Of a DNA stretch of 64,000 bases, positions 51,705 to 60,125 are shown in pieces (positions within the stretch are counted from its first letter, which is position 1; each line of letters opens with the position of its first letter). The stretch is from Micromonospora ferruginea (GTDB taxonomy: Bacteria > Actinomycetota > Actinomycetes > Mycobacteriales > Micromonosporaceae). The stretch is taken from the NCBI RefSeq assembly GCF_013694245.2, contig NZ_CP059322.2, positions 4,347,001 through 4,411,000 of the forward strand, read 5' to 3'. The notes beneath the pieces were generated by a model. The model was given only the letters and a program-made list of their open reading frames with translations, ran no database searches and was not told where the DNA came from. A program made the translations under genes and the position numbers.

Positions 51705-52418
51705 ATGGCCGAGCAGCACACCGACCCGTCCGGCACCGTCTACGGCGCCCGCCGCGCCCGTGGCGTCCGGCTGCCCGGGGACCCGCTGATGCGGATCGCG
51801 CTGGGCGTCGCCCTGGTCGGCGTACTCCTGGGGGCCTTCTTCGCCACCGGCGTGCTCGGTGGCGGGGCCGACCGGCAGATCGTGCCGGCGGCGGCCGCGC
51901 CGACCCCGGCGGCGAGCGAGTCGAGTTCGGCGCCGCCGCCGACGACGGAGGCCGCGCCGTCGCCCACCCCGAGCGCCGCGACGACCACGCCCGCCGCGCC
52001 GGTGGCCACGCCGAAGGTGGTCCGGGGCGTGCCGTCCGGGCGCTGCGTCGGCGTGGTCGGCGACAACCCGGAGGGCGCGCAGGCCGCGCTGGCCGACTGC
52101 ACCGGCGGGCCGGAGCAGCAGTGGGTCGTCACGCCGGTCTCCGCCGACACCTACCTGCTGGTCAACGCCGCCAGCGGCAAGTGCCTGGACGTCAACGCGG
52201 CAAGCGGCGACGACGGCGCCGACGTGTTGCAGTGGACCTGCACCGGGCAGGCCAACCAGCAGTGGAAGCTCAACCCGACCGGCGCCGGCCCGGTGCTCCT
52301 GGTCGCCGTGCACAGCGGCAAGTGCGCGCAGGTCGACGACGCCGGCACCGAGGCCGGCCGGGAGCTCGAACAGGCGCCGTGCACCGGCGCCGCCGAGCAG
52401 CAGTGGGCGCTCGGCTGA
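51705..52418 (+). CDS. Membrane-anchored ricin-type beta-trefoil lectin
   Basis: A 237-residue protein. After a 28-residue basic cytoplasmic start there is one TM helix (about 30-50), a Ser/Pro/Thr/Ala-rich linker (about 58-105) and a C-terminal ricin-B-type trefoil (about 108-237). The trefoil has three QQW repeats (EQQWVV, NQQWKL, EQQWAL) and paired Cys (GRCVGVV, GKCLDV, GKCAQV). It binds carbohydrate at the cell surface. The stop lies 5 bp from the convergent transporter stop. Confidence 0.85.
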   Translation: MAEQHTDPSGTVYGARRARGVRLPGDPLMRIALGVALVGVLLGAFFATGVLGGGADRQIVPAAAAPTPAASESSSAPPPTTEAAPSPTPSAATTTPAAPVATPKVVRGVPSGRCVGVVGDNPEGAQAALADCTGGPEQQWVVTPVSADTYLLVNAASGKCLDVNAASGDDGADVLQWTCTGQANQQWKLNPTGAGPVLLVAVHSGKCAQVDDAGTEAGRELEQAPCTGAAEQQWALG

Positions 52419-52422
52419 CCGC

Positions 52423-53712
52423 TCAGCCCCGATAGCTCCAGGCCCGCCGGCCGGCCGGCACCGGCAGGGCGAACGCCGGCTCCCCACCCCGGCGGCGCAG
52501 CAGCAGCGAGAGCCCGGCCGCGCCGACGGACAGCGCGCCGGCCACGTACCAGGCCGCCGCGTAGTCGCCGAGCCGGTCGCGGACCAGGCCGGCGCCGGTC
52601 GCGGCGACCGCCGCGCCGGCCTGGTGCGCGGCGAACACCCAGCCGAAGACCACCGCGCCGGACGCGCCGAACCACTCCCGGCACAACGCCACGGTCGGCG
52701 GCACGGTCGCCACCCAGTCCAGCCCGTAGAAGACGATGAAGACCAGCATGCTCGGCCGGGCCGAGCCGGCGAACAGGCTCGGCAGCACCAGCAGCGACGC
52801 CCCGCGCAACGCGTAGTAGGCGCCGAGCAGCAGCCGCGGGTCGACCCGGTCGGTGAGCCAGCCGGAGGCGATCGAACCGGCGATGTCGAAGAGCCCGACC
52901 ACGGCGAGCAGGCCGGCCGCGGTCGTCTCCGGCATCCCGTGGTCGTGCGCGGCCGGCACGAAGTGCGTACCGACCAGGCCGTTCGTGGTCGCGCCGCAGA
53001 TCGCGAAGCCGCCGGCGAGCAGCCAGAACGGCCGGGTCCGGGCGGCGGCGGTCAACGCGCCGACCGCGCGGGCCGCCGCGCCGCCCTCCGGCCGGGCCGG
53101 CGGGACGACCTCGGTCGCGCCGTAGGCCGGCCGGCCCAGGTCCGCCGGGTGCTCGCGCAACAACCACACCACCAGCGGTACGACCGCCAGCGCGGCCCCG
53201 GCGACGACGAGTGCCGCCGTGCGCCAGCCGTGGTCGCGCACCAGCACCGCGAGCAGCGGCAGGAACACGAGCTGACCGGCCGCGCCGCCGGCGGTGAGCA
53301 CGCCGGTGACCAGGCCCCGACGCCGCACGAACCAGCGCCCGGTGACCGTCGCCACGAAGGCCAGCGCCATCGAGCCGGTGCCCAGCCCGACCAGCACGCC
53401 CCAGCAGAGGATGAGCTGCCAGCTCTCGGTCATCGCCACGGTGAGGCCGCTGCCGGCCGCCACCAGCGCCAGCGCGCACGCCACCACCCGGCGGATCCCG
53501 AACCGGTCCATCAGCGCCGCCGCGAACGGCGCGGTGACGCCGTAGAGCAGCAGGTTGACCGAGACGGCGGCGGAGATGGTGGCGAGCGGCCAGCCGAACT
53601 CGGCGTGCAGCGGGTGCAGCAGCACGCCGGGGGTGGCCCGGAAGCCGGCGGCGCCGACCAGGGCCACGAAGGCGACCGCCGCGACGAGCCAGGCGGGATG
53701 CAGTCTTCTCAC
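52423..53712 (-). CDS. Major facilitator superfamily transporter
   Basis: A 429-residue protein with 12 TM helices and GTG start. The MFS loop motif is seen as MDRFGIRRVVACALAL after TM2 and as WLTDRVDPRLLLGAYYAL in the second half. The overall pattern is like the oxalate/formate antiporter or monocarboxylate group. The substrate is unknown. It is divergent from a GlxA-type regulator 71 bp away, which may control it. Confidence 0.85.
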   Translation of the reverse strand: MRRLHPAWLVAAVAFVALVGAAGFRATPGVLLHPLHAEFGWPLATISAAVSVNLLLYGVTAPFAAALMDRFGIRRVVACALALVAAGSGLTVAMTESWQLILCWGVLVGLGTGSMALAFVATVTGRWFVRRRGLVTGVLTAGGAAGQLVFLPLLAVLVRDHGWRTAALVVAGAALAVVPLVVWLLREHPADLGRPAYGATEVVPPARPEGGAAARAVGALTAAARTRPFWLLAGGFAICGATTNGLVGTHFVPAAHDHGMPETTAAGLLAVVGLFDIAGSIASGWLTDRVDPRLLLGAYYALRGASLLVLPSLFAGSARPSMLVFIVFYGLDWVATVPPTVALCREWFGASGAVVFGWVFAAHQAGAAVAATGAGLVRDRLGDYAAAWYVAGALSVGAAGLSLLLRRRGGEPAFALPVPAGRRAWSYRG

Positions 53713-53783
53713 CCGCCGAGTCTCGGGCCGCTGGTGGGGACGGGACGAGTGGCCGGAAAGCCATCGTGCGCAATAATCGGGCC

Positions 53784-54788
53784 ATGTCCGTCGTACCGCA
53801 CCGCGTCGCCGTCCTCGCCCTCGACGGCGTGGTCGCCCTCGACCTCGGCACCCCGGCCCAGGTCCTCGGCGCCGCCCGCACCGAGGACCAGACCCCGCTG
53901 TACGCGGTGAGCACCTGCACCGCCGGCGGCCGGCCGGTCCGCAGCACCGCCGGCTTCCAGGTGCTCCCCGACCACGGGCTCGACCTGCTGGAGAGCGCCG
54001 ACACGGTGATCGTCCCCGGCATCCACGCCGGCCCGCCGCTCACCGACGGCACGGTGCCCGCCGAGGTGGCGTCCGCGCTGCGCGCCGCCCACGACCGGGG
54101 CGCCCGGATCATGTCCATCTGCACCGGCGCGTTCGTGCTCGCCGCCGCCGGCCTGCTCGACGGCCGGCCCGCCACCACCCACTGGGCGTACGCGTCCCGC
54201 TTCCGCCGGCTGCACCCCGGCGTACGCCTCGACCCGGAGGTGCTGTTCGTCGACGACGGCCGGGTGCTCACCTCGGCCGGCGTGGCCGCCGGCGTCGACC
54301 TCTGCCTGCACGTGATCCGCACCGACCACGGCAGCGCGGTGGCCAACCGGGCGGCCCGGCGCTGCGTCGTGCCGCCGTGGCGCGACGGCGGTCAGGCGCA
54401 GTACATCGAACGGCCGGTGCCCCGGGTCGCGGAGGCCGGCACCACGGCCACCCGGGAGTGGGCCCGGCAGCGGCTGCACGAGCCGGTCACGCTGCGCGAG
54501 CTGGCCGCACACGCGCGGATGAGCGTACGCACGTTCACCCGGCGGTTCCGCTCCGAGACCGGGCTCAGCCCGGCTCAGTGGCTGCTCCAGCAGCGCACCG
54601 AACACGCCCGGGTGCTCCTGGAGACCACCGACCTGAGCGTCGACCGGGTCGCCCGCGACGCCGGCTTCGGCACCGCCGCCGCCCTGCGCCAGCACTTCCA
54701 CGCCCGGGTGGGCGTGTCCCCGACGGCCTACCGCCGCACCTTCCGCGCGCCCTCAGGCGAGGTGGGGCTGGCGGCGCAGGGCGCGTAG
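53784..54788 (+). CDS. GlxA-type AraC regulator with DJ-1/PfpI domain
   Basis: A 334-residue protein. The N-terminal domain is DJ-1/PfpI-like, with VIVPGIHAG and the nucleophile-elbow ICTGAFVLAAAGLLDGR carrying the Cys. The C-terminal part has two AraC helix-turn-helix motifs (LRELAAHARMSVRTFTRRF and DRVARDAGFGTAAALRQHF). Members regulate catabolic or export genes. The divergent MFS transporter is the obvious candidate target. The 3' end overlaps the convergent DinB-like gene by 36 bp. Confidence 0.85.
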   Translation: MSVVPHRVAVLALDGVVALDLGTPAQVLGAARTEDQTPLYAVSTCTAGGRPVRSTAGFQVLPDHGLDLLESADTVIVPGIHAGPPLTDGTVPAEVASALRAAHDRGARIMSICTGAFVLAAAGLLDGRPATTHWAYASRFRRLHPGVRLDPEVLFVDDGRVLTSAGVAAGVDLCLHVIRTDHGSAVANRAARRCVVPPWRDGGQAQYIERPVPRVAEAGTTATREWARQRLHEPVTLRELAAHARMSVRTFTRRFRSETGLSPAQWLLQQRTEHARVLLETTDLSVDRVARDAGFGTAAALRQHFHARVGVSPTAYRRTFRAPSGEVGLAAQGA

Positions 54789-55250
54789 CTGGGTCAGGTG
54801 CAGCGGAAGGTGCACCCGCATGTGCAGGTCCAGCGCCCGGCCCCAGGGAAGCGACTCGTCCACGTCCAGGTCGAACCCCTCCCGCAGCACGGTCTCCACC
54901 GGCGTCTCGGCGGCCGGCCCGAGCCGCTCGGCCAGCGAGCAGAGCTTCTGGCTGGTGGCCCGCAGCAGCGTGGCCAGGCCGTCCAGCCCGCCGCACTCCG
55001 AGACCAGCGCGTCGAGCTGCGGCCGGTGGATGGTGTCCACGTCGTAGTAGGCGAACGGCGAACCGGCCAGCACCGCCTCCGTCGCCTCGCTCATCAACTC
55101 GTCGTTGGCGGCGAGGTGCGCGACGATCTGCTCGGCGCTCAGCTCACCCTCCGGCGGCGGCCCGAACCCGCCCGCGTCCACCTCCGCGAACAGCTCGTCG
55201 TACGCCCGTCGCAGGTCGGCGGCGTCCACCTCGTCCATGCCCGCATCCAA
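54753..55250 (-). CDS. DinB/maleylpyruvate-isomerase-like protein
   Basis: A 165-residue helical protein with a four-helix-bundle pattern: SAEQIVAHLAANDELM, a long central helix and LDLHMRVHLPLHLTQL. The His residues in the first and last of these could bind metal, as in DinB and mycothiol-dependent isomerases. The start is ATG at 55250, and an ATG four codons later is equally possible. The function is not defined. The family often uses mycothiol. Confidence 0.65.
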   Translation of the reverse strand: MDAGMDEVDAADLRRAYDELFAEVDAGGFGPPPEGELSAEQIVAHLAANDELMSEATEAVLAGSPFAYYDVDTIHRPQLDALVSECGGLDGLATLLRATSQKLCSLAERLGPAAETPVETVLREGFDLDVDESLPWGRALDLHMRVHLPLHLTQLRALRRQPHLA

Positions 55251-55313
55251 CCCCGGTCTCCGCCGGCCGCACCGCGGCTACCCGGCCCGGTTCACCCGTT
55301 CCGGGTACGCGGA

Positions 55314-55347
55314 AGGGCCGGCACCCGTCGTTCGGGGTGCCGGCCCT
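55314..55347. terminator. Hairpin after the secreted lysozyme-like gene
   Basis: AGGGCCGGCACCC and GGGTGCCGGCCCT form a perfect 13-bp stem with an 8-base loop, 11 bp downstream of the stop at 55359. Confidence 0.8.
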
Positions 55348-55358
55348 CGCGGTGCTGC

Positions 55359-55907
55359 TTACTTGGTCCAGTGCTGGGCGACGAGGTCGGTGGCCTGCTT
55401 CTCCCACTGCGCGTACGCGTCCGGGTAGGCGGACACCTGGACGGTCTGCGCGGCGTCGGTCAGCGGCATGTCCTGCCAGCCGTCGACCTGCTTCAGCCCC
55501 TTCAGGAACGCCAGGGTGGAGTATTCGGGGTCGGTGATCTGCTCCGGCGTGCCCCAACCGGAGGAGGGGCGCTGCTGGAACAGGCCCAGCGAGTCGTGGT
55601 CGTTGCGGTCGCCGAGGTGGCCGAGGTTCTCCAGCTTCGACTCCTGCAGGGAGGTGGCGATCGAGATGACCGCGGCCCGCTCGGGCAGGCCGGCCTTCTT
55701 CGTCGCGGCGATGATCGCCTTGACGTTGGCCGTCTGCTCGTCGTTCAGGCTGATGCTCGACTGCTCACCCTGCACGGTCGCGGCCGTGACCGGCTTGGCG
55801 GCGTGGGCGGGGGTGTCGGCGTGGGCGGCGATCGGACCGGCGAACACACCACCGGTGAAGGCCAGACCAGCAATACCGAGAATGCTCTTACGCAGGATCG
55901 TGTTCAT
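55359..55907 (-). CDS. Secreted lysozyme/transglycosylase-like protein
   Basis: A 182-residue protein with ATG preceded by GGGGGCTCC-rich leader. A signal peptide (residues 1-30, ending AHA) is followed by a short linker and a domain with RAAVISIATSLQESKLENLG, DHDSLGLFQQRPSSGWG and AYAQWEKQATDLV. This looks like a lysozyme-like fold with a candidate catalytic Glu in LQESKLE. It is expected to act on peptidoglycan outside the membrane, perhaps in growth or germination. The long leader suggests post-transcriptional control. Confidence 0.75.
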   Translation of the reverse strand: MNTILRKSILGIAGLAFTGGVFAGPIAAHADTPAHAAKPVTAATVQGEQSSISLNDEQTANVKAIIAATKKAGLPERAAVISIATSLQESKLENLGHLGDRNDHDSLGLFQQRPSSGWGTPEQITDPEYSTLAFLKGLKQVDGWQDMPLTDAAQTVQVSAYPDAYAQWEKQATDLVAQHWTK

Positions 55908-56220
55908 GGTGGGGGCTCCATTCGGGGGTCGACACACCCCGCGGGGGCGGGGTGTGGGCACCGTCAGGCGCTCGAAAAGATCAAGGGGTCCGGCTGCTCG
56001 CGGTGCGGCGCCGGGAGTGTGTGTAACGACCGGGCGGCCACCGTCATTCCCTCGGCGGGGGTGGGGCCGTGGGGCGTGCCTTCCTCGGTCGTTCACCGGG
56101 TTACAACGCCCCGCACCCCGCCCCGATTCCACCGCCAGCGTGCCACCCACCACCACCGAACCGGACACCCCGCCCACCCGAGCAGATACCACCGCACAAC
56201 GCCGGCCGGCCCGGCTCGCC
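55908..56220 (-). other. Long 5' leader and promoter region, no gene
   Basis: This stretch upstream of the lysozyme-like gene holds no supportable coding sequence. It is G+C-rich and structured, with the hairpin at 55933-55956 near the start codon. I compared it with the ydaO cyclic-di-AMP riboswitch that precedes cell-wall hydrolase genes in actinomycetes and did not find its conserved core. Confidence 0.4.
55933..55956 (-). promoter_or_regulatory. Perfect leader hairpin 26 nt before start codon
   Basis: CACACCCCGC and GCGGGGTGTG form a perfect 10-bp stem with a 4-base loop in the leader of the secreted lysozyme-like gene. It could act as an attenuator, an RNase block or a part of a larger switch. 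Confidence 0.5.
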
Positions 56221-56487
56221 GAGTGGAACGCCACGGGTGCATCCCGTCCCCGGAGCCCCATGGCGGTCCACCCACCAGCGCATCGAGGCGTCACTGGAGC
56301 ACCATGGGTGTCTCACGCCCTCCCAGACACCCGCGGCGTTCCACCGACCGGCCCACCGAGGCGTCACTGGAACACCACGGGTGCCTCACGCCCGCCCAGA
56401 CACCCATGACGTTCCACCCACCGGCCGACGGAGGCGTGGCTGGAACACCATGGGTGCCTCACGCCCTCCCAGCCACCCGGGACGCGA
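56221..56487. repeat. 73-bp tandem repeats with internal hairpin
   Basis: The phrase GAGGCGT recurs at 56285, 56358 and 56431, a period of exactly 73 bp, with most bases conserved. A degenerate unit precedes it from about 56221, with its TGGAAC 71 bp before the next unit's TGGAGC. Unit one contains a perfect 8-bp stem, GGGTGTCT and AGACACCC. Each unit has CACCATGGGTG or CACCACGGGTG. No credible gene overlaps. Confidence 0.8.
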
Positions 56488-56592
56488 CCAGCCCGCCCGC
56501 GCGTTGACGGCACACCGTGAGTGCGTCAGGGCACCGGGGAGGACGGGTGGGTGGCGCGAGCCGGCGTATCGGCGGGCCCGGCGAGCGCTGCG

Positions 56593-56650
56593 GTGTTAGG
56601 AGGGGGCCCCTCCTATGCCGAATGCGTTAACCGGGGGCCCCTCCTTACAC
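56593..56650. repeat. Composite GGGGCCCC palindromic repeat, copy 3
   Basis: A 58-bp element starting GTGTTAGG and ending CCTTACAC, with AGGGGGCCCCTCCT and CCGGGGGCCCCT cores separated by ATGCCGAATGCGTTAA. It lies immediately downstream of the stop of the vWA gene, as a terminator would. Confidence 0.75.
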
Positions 56651-56651
56651 C

Positions 56652-58604
56652 TCAGCGGCGGCCGTGGCGGGCGCGGAGGTAGTCGGAGACGACGTACTCG
56701 CCCAGGTCGCCCAGGTCGGGGGTGAACATCCGGCCCTTCGACCGGCGGGCCACCGCGTCCACGAACCGGCGCAGCCCCGGGTCGTCGCCGAGCATGAACA
56801 GGTTGAGCGTCGCGCCGTAGCGGGTCAGCCGGTCCACCTCCCGGATCGTCGCCTCGATCGTCTCCGGCAGCGGCGGCCAGTGGAAGTACGCCTCGCCGTC
56901 CTCCGGGTCGAGGTGGGCGGTGGGTTCGCCGTCGGTGACCACCAGCACCACCGGCTCGGCGCCGGGGTGGCGGCGCAGGTGCCGGCCGGCCAGCCGCAGC
57001 GCGTGCTGGAGGTTGGTGCCCTGCTGCATGTCCGGCTCCGCCGCCGCCAGCTCCTGCTGGGTCAACGGCATCGCCTCCCGGCCGAAGCCGACGATCTGCA
57101 GCGCGTCCTGCGGGAACCGGGTGGCCATCAGGTGCGACAGGGCCAGCGCGGTCTGCTTCATCGGGCCCCAGCGTCCCTGCGAGATCATCGAGTACGACAG
57201 GTCGACGCAGAGCACCACCGCCGCCGACGCCCGGCGCTCGGTCTCCACCACCTCGAAGTCCTCGACCGCGAGCGGCACCGGCACGCCGGGGCCGGCCCGG
57301 CGGACCGCCCGGGTCAGCGTGCGCACCACGTCCAGGGGCTGCTCGTCGCCGTACTCCCAGGGGCGGGAGCTGCCGCTGACCTCGCCGGCCGCGCCGGCCG
57401 TACGCAGGTCGTGCTGGCCGCGCGGGCCGGCGGTCAGGTCGGCGAAGACCCGCCGCAGCGCGGTGCCGGCGAGCCGGCGCAGCGCCTTCGGGCTGAGCGT
57501 CAGCCCGTCCGCGTCCCGGTCGACCCAGCCCTGGCGGCGCAGCTCGCGTTCCAGGTCGCGCAGGCGGCGTACGTCGTCGGCGGCGTCGCGGCCCAGCGTC
57601 CGGGCCACCGCGTCGACGTCGACGTCGTCCAGGGTGGCGCCGGCCTGATCCTGGTCGAGGGAGTCCAGCAGCTCGTCGAGTTCGGCGATCTCGTCGAGCG
57701 CGCCGGCGGCCTCGCCGTAGCCGAGCGGCTGGTCGCCGCGGACCCGCTCGCCGCGCTGCCAGTTCAGGTCGGGGCGCAGCGACCGCAGGTGGTCGTCGAG
57801 CTGGGACAGCTCCCCGGCCAGCCGGTCACCGAGCGACTGGCGCATCAGCCCGCCCAGTTCCTCGCGTTGCCGGTCGGACAGCGACCGCATCAGCCGCTCG
57901 CCAGCCGCCGCCCGGCGGGCCAGCACGTCGACCAGCTCCTCGACGTCCCGGGGGTGCTCCGGGAAGAACCGGCCGTGCCGGCGCATGAACTCGGCGAACG
58001 CGTCGGTGGTGTCCTCCGAGCGGGCGTGCCGGGCGAGCAGGTCGTTGAGGTCCCGCATCATCTCGGCGAGCTGCCGCTGGGCCTCCGGGTCGGCGGCGGC
58101 GCGCGCCGCGTCCCGCAGCCCGGCGAAGCGCTGCTCCAGCACCTCGCCCCGCAGCCCGTCGAGGATCCGCTGGTAGGTCTGCCGCGCCTCGGCGCTGGCC
58201 CAGTCGTATCCCGCCAGCTCGGACACCGCGCGGGCGGTGGACCGGGGCAGGTTGTCCAGGACCGCCTCGGCGAACCGGGCGTCGTCGCCGTCGCGTCCCC
58301 GCAGCTCGTCGCGTTCGGCGGCGAGCGCCTGGTCGAGGAGCGCGCGGGCGCGGGTCACCGTGCCGTCGAGGTCGCCCCGGCGCAGCGCCTCCCGGCGCAT
58401 CCGCCGGGCCCGGGCGGCCAGATCCTCCAGGCCGCCACGCCCGTCGGGGCCGCGCCGCAGCAGGTCGCGCAGCGCCTCCCGCAGGCTGCCGCCGTTGAGC
58501 ACCTCCGCGCCGACCGCGTCCACGGCGGCGCGCACGTCGTACGGCGGGGCGAGCGGGTCGGGTCCGCCGCGCCACTGCCCGTACCGGAACCGGTTGCCGG
58601 CCAC
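56652..58604 (-). CDS. von Willebrand A-domain protein
   Basis: A 650-residue protein with GTG start. The first about 430 residues are helical and very rich in Arg/Asp/Leu. The C-terminal 200 residues are a vWA domain with an intact MIDAS: VDLSYSMIS (D-x-S-x-S), the Thr in QQGTNLQHAL and the Asp in VVTDGEPT. It has no signal peptide. Directly upstream, 2 bp away, is a MoxR-like AAA gene. MoxR-vWA pairs act as chaperone-type complexes inserting metals or remodelling targets. Confidence 0.85.
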   Translation of the reverse strand: MAGNRFRYGQWRGGPDPLAPPYDVRAAVDAVGAEVLNGGSLREALRDLLRRGPDGRGGLEDLAARARRMRREALRRGDLDGTVTRARALLDQALAAERDELRGRDGDDARFAEAVLDNLPRSTARAVSELAGYDWASAEARQTYQRILDGLRGEVLEQRFAGLRDAARAAADPEAQRQLAEMMRDLNDLLARHARSEDTTDAFAEFMRRHGRFFPEHPRDVEELVDVLARRAAAGERLMRSLSDRQREELGGLMRQSLGDRLAGELSQLDDHLRSLRPDLNWQRGERVRGDQPLGYGEAAGALDEIAELDELLDSLDQDQAGATLDDVDVDAVARTLGRDAADDVRRLRDLERELRRQGWVDRDADGLTLSPKALRRLAGTALRRVFADLTAGPRGQHDLRTAGAAGEVSGSSRPWEYGDEQPLDVVRTLTRAVRRAGPGVPVPLAVEDFEVVETERRASAAVVLCVDLSYSMISQGRWGPMKQTALALSHLMATRFPQDALQIVGFGREAMPLTQQELAAAEPDMQQGTNLQHALRLAGRHLRRHPGAEPVVLVVTDGEPTAHLDPEDGEAYFHWPPLPETIEATIREVDRLTRYGATLNLFMLGDDPGLRRFVDAVARRSKGRMFTPDLGDLGEYVVSDYLRARHGRR

Positions 58605-58606
58605 GG

Positions 58607-60046
58607 TCAGCCCCGGCCGCCGTAGACGGTGCGCCCGGCGTCGGTGACGTCCTTGCCCAGCCGGCGGGTCAGGTGCAGCCCTTCGAGGACGAACTCGATG
58701 CCGGCGGCGGCCTCCTCCGGGCTGGGCGCGTCACCGAGGCCGAGCCGGTCGAGCACCTTGGCCAGCCCCGGCACGGTGCCGACCTGGCGCAGCAACTCGG
58801 CCGAGGAGACCAGCTCGCCGGTCTCGATCACGGCGCCCTCGGCGACCAGCGCGGTGAAGCCGGAGAGGTCCAGCCCGGCGAGCCGGGACCGGAACGTCTC
58901 GGCGGTGGCGGTCCGCAGCAGGTGCCCGAGGACCTCGATCTCGCGTCCCTCCTCGCCGCTCTCGAACTCCACCTTGCCGCGCAGCGTGGAGGTCACCGAC
59001 GCGGCGTCGCCGACGCGCGCGACGGCCGCCTCGGCCGAGCCGCCGGCGGCGAGCAGGCCGGAGCGGCGCAGCGCGGCGGCGGCCACGGTTTCCGCGGCGG
59101 CGATGGGGAACCGGGCGGACACCCCGGAGCGGGGGTCCACCGAGGGTGACTCGCGCACCTCGCGGGCGAACCGGGCGAGCACCTCCAGCACGTGTTCCGG
59201 CACGCCGGCGGCCAGGTCGGCCTCCTGCCGGATCAGCGCCAGCTCCAGCTCCAGGTCGAGCGGGTAGTGGGTGCGGATCTCGGCGCCGAAGCGGTCCTTG
59301 AGCGGGGTGATGATCCGGCCCCGGTTGGTGTAGTCCTCCGGGTTGGCGCTGGCCACCAGCAGCAGGTCCAGCGGCAGCCGCAACTGGTAGCCGCGGACCT
59401 GGATGTCGCGCTCCTCCAGCACGTTGAGCAACGCCACCTGGATGCGTTCGGCCAGGTCGGGCAGCTCGTTGACGGCGAAGACGCCCCGGTTGGTGCGGGG
59501 CACCAGCCCGAAGTGGATGGTCTCCGGGTCGCCGAGGGTGCGGCCCTGGGCGAGCCGCACCGGGTCGACGTCGCCGATCAGGTCGCCGACGCTGGTGTCC
59601 GGGGTGGCGAGCTTCTCGCCGTAGCGCATCGACCGGTGCAGCCAGCCGATCGGCAGGTCGTCGCCGGCCGACTCGACGAGCGCGCGCGAGGCCGGGGTGA
59701 GCGGGTGCATCGGGTGCTCGTTGAGCACCGAGCCGGGGATCACCGGCATCCACTCGTCGAGCAGCCCGCCGAGCGAGCGGATGAGCCGGGTCTTGCCCTG
59801 CCCGCGCTCGCCGAGCAGCACCATGTCGTGGCCGGCGAGCAACGCCCGCTCGACCTCGGGCAGCACCGTGTCCTGGTAGCCGACGATGCCGGGAAAGCGC
59901 TCCTCGCCGGCGCGCATCCGGGCGAGGAGGTTGTCGCGAAGCTCCTGCTTGACCGTGCGGTAGTGGTGACCGGCCGCGCGCAGTGCGCCGAGCGTGCCGG
60001 GCAGCTCGGCGGGCGGGACCGGGGAGACCTGGGTGTGAGCGCTCAC
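58607..60046 (-). CDS. MoxR/magnesium-chelatase-type AAA ATPase
   Basis: A 479-residue protein with GTG start. It has Walker A LLGERGQGKTRLIRSL, Walker B-like GVFAVNELPDL, sensor 1 LVASANPEDYTNRGRI and an arginine-finger region DRFGAEIRTHYP. The layout is that of the BchI/ChlI group, and it is longer than most MoxR proteins by a C-terminal helical part. It works with the downstream vWA protein. The target of the pair is not evident here. Confidence 0.85.
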   Translation of the reverse strand: MSAHTQVSPVPPAELPGTLGALRAAGHHYRTVKQELRDNLLARMRAGEERFPGIVGYQDTVLPEVERALLAGHDMVLLGERGQGKTRLIRSLGGLLDEWMPVIPGSVLNEHPMHPLTPASRALVESAGDDLPIGWLHRSMRYGEKLATPDTSVGDLIGDVDPVRLAQGRTLGDPETIHFGLVPRTNRGVFAVNELPDLAERIQVALLNVLEERDIQVRGYQLRLPLDLLLVASANPEDYTNRGRIITPLKDRFGAEIRTHYPLDLELELALIRQEADLAAGVPEHVLEVLARFAREVRESPSVDPRSGVSARFPIAAAETVAAAALRRSGLLAAGGSAEAAVARVGDAASVTSTLRGKVEFESGEEGREIEVLGHLLRTATAETFRSRLAGLDLSGFTALVAEGAVIETGELVSSAELLRQVGTVPGLAKVLDRLGLGDAPSPEEAAAGIEFVLEGLHLTRRLGKDVTDAGRTVYGGRG

Positions 60047-60077
60047 CCGCCCACGCTAGCTCAGATTTCCGGTGCCG

Positions 60078-60120
60078 CCCGGTGGTCGGTCCCGCCCCGT
60101 GACCGGGACCGACCACCGGG
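60078..60120. terminator. Perfect 17-bp hairpin
   Basis: CCCGGTGGTCGGTCCCG and CGGGACCGACCACCGGG pair perfectly around a 9-base loop, in the gap between the stop of the 352-residue membrane protein and the start of the MoxR-like gene. It is one of the strongest terminators in the window. Confidence 0.9.
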
Positions 60121-60125
60121 GGCGG

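Noticed and set aside
55908..56220. ydaO-type cyclic-di-AMP riboswitch
   Set aside because: The conserved core sequence that I associate with it in actinomycetes is missing.
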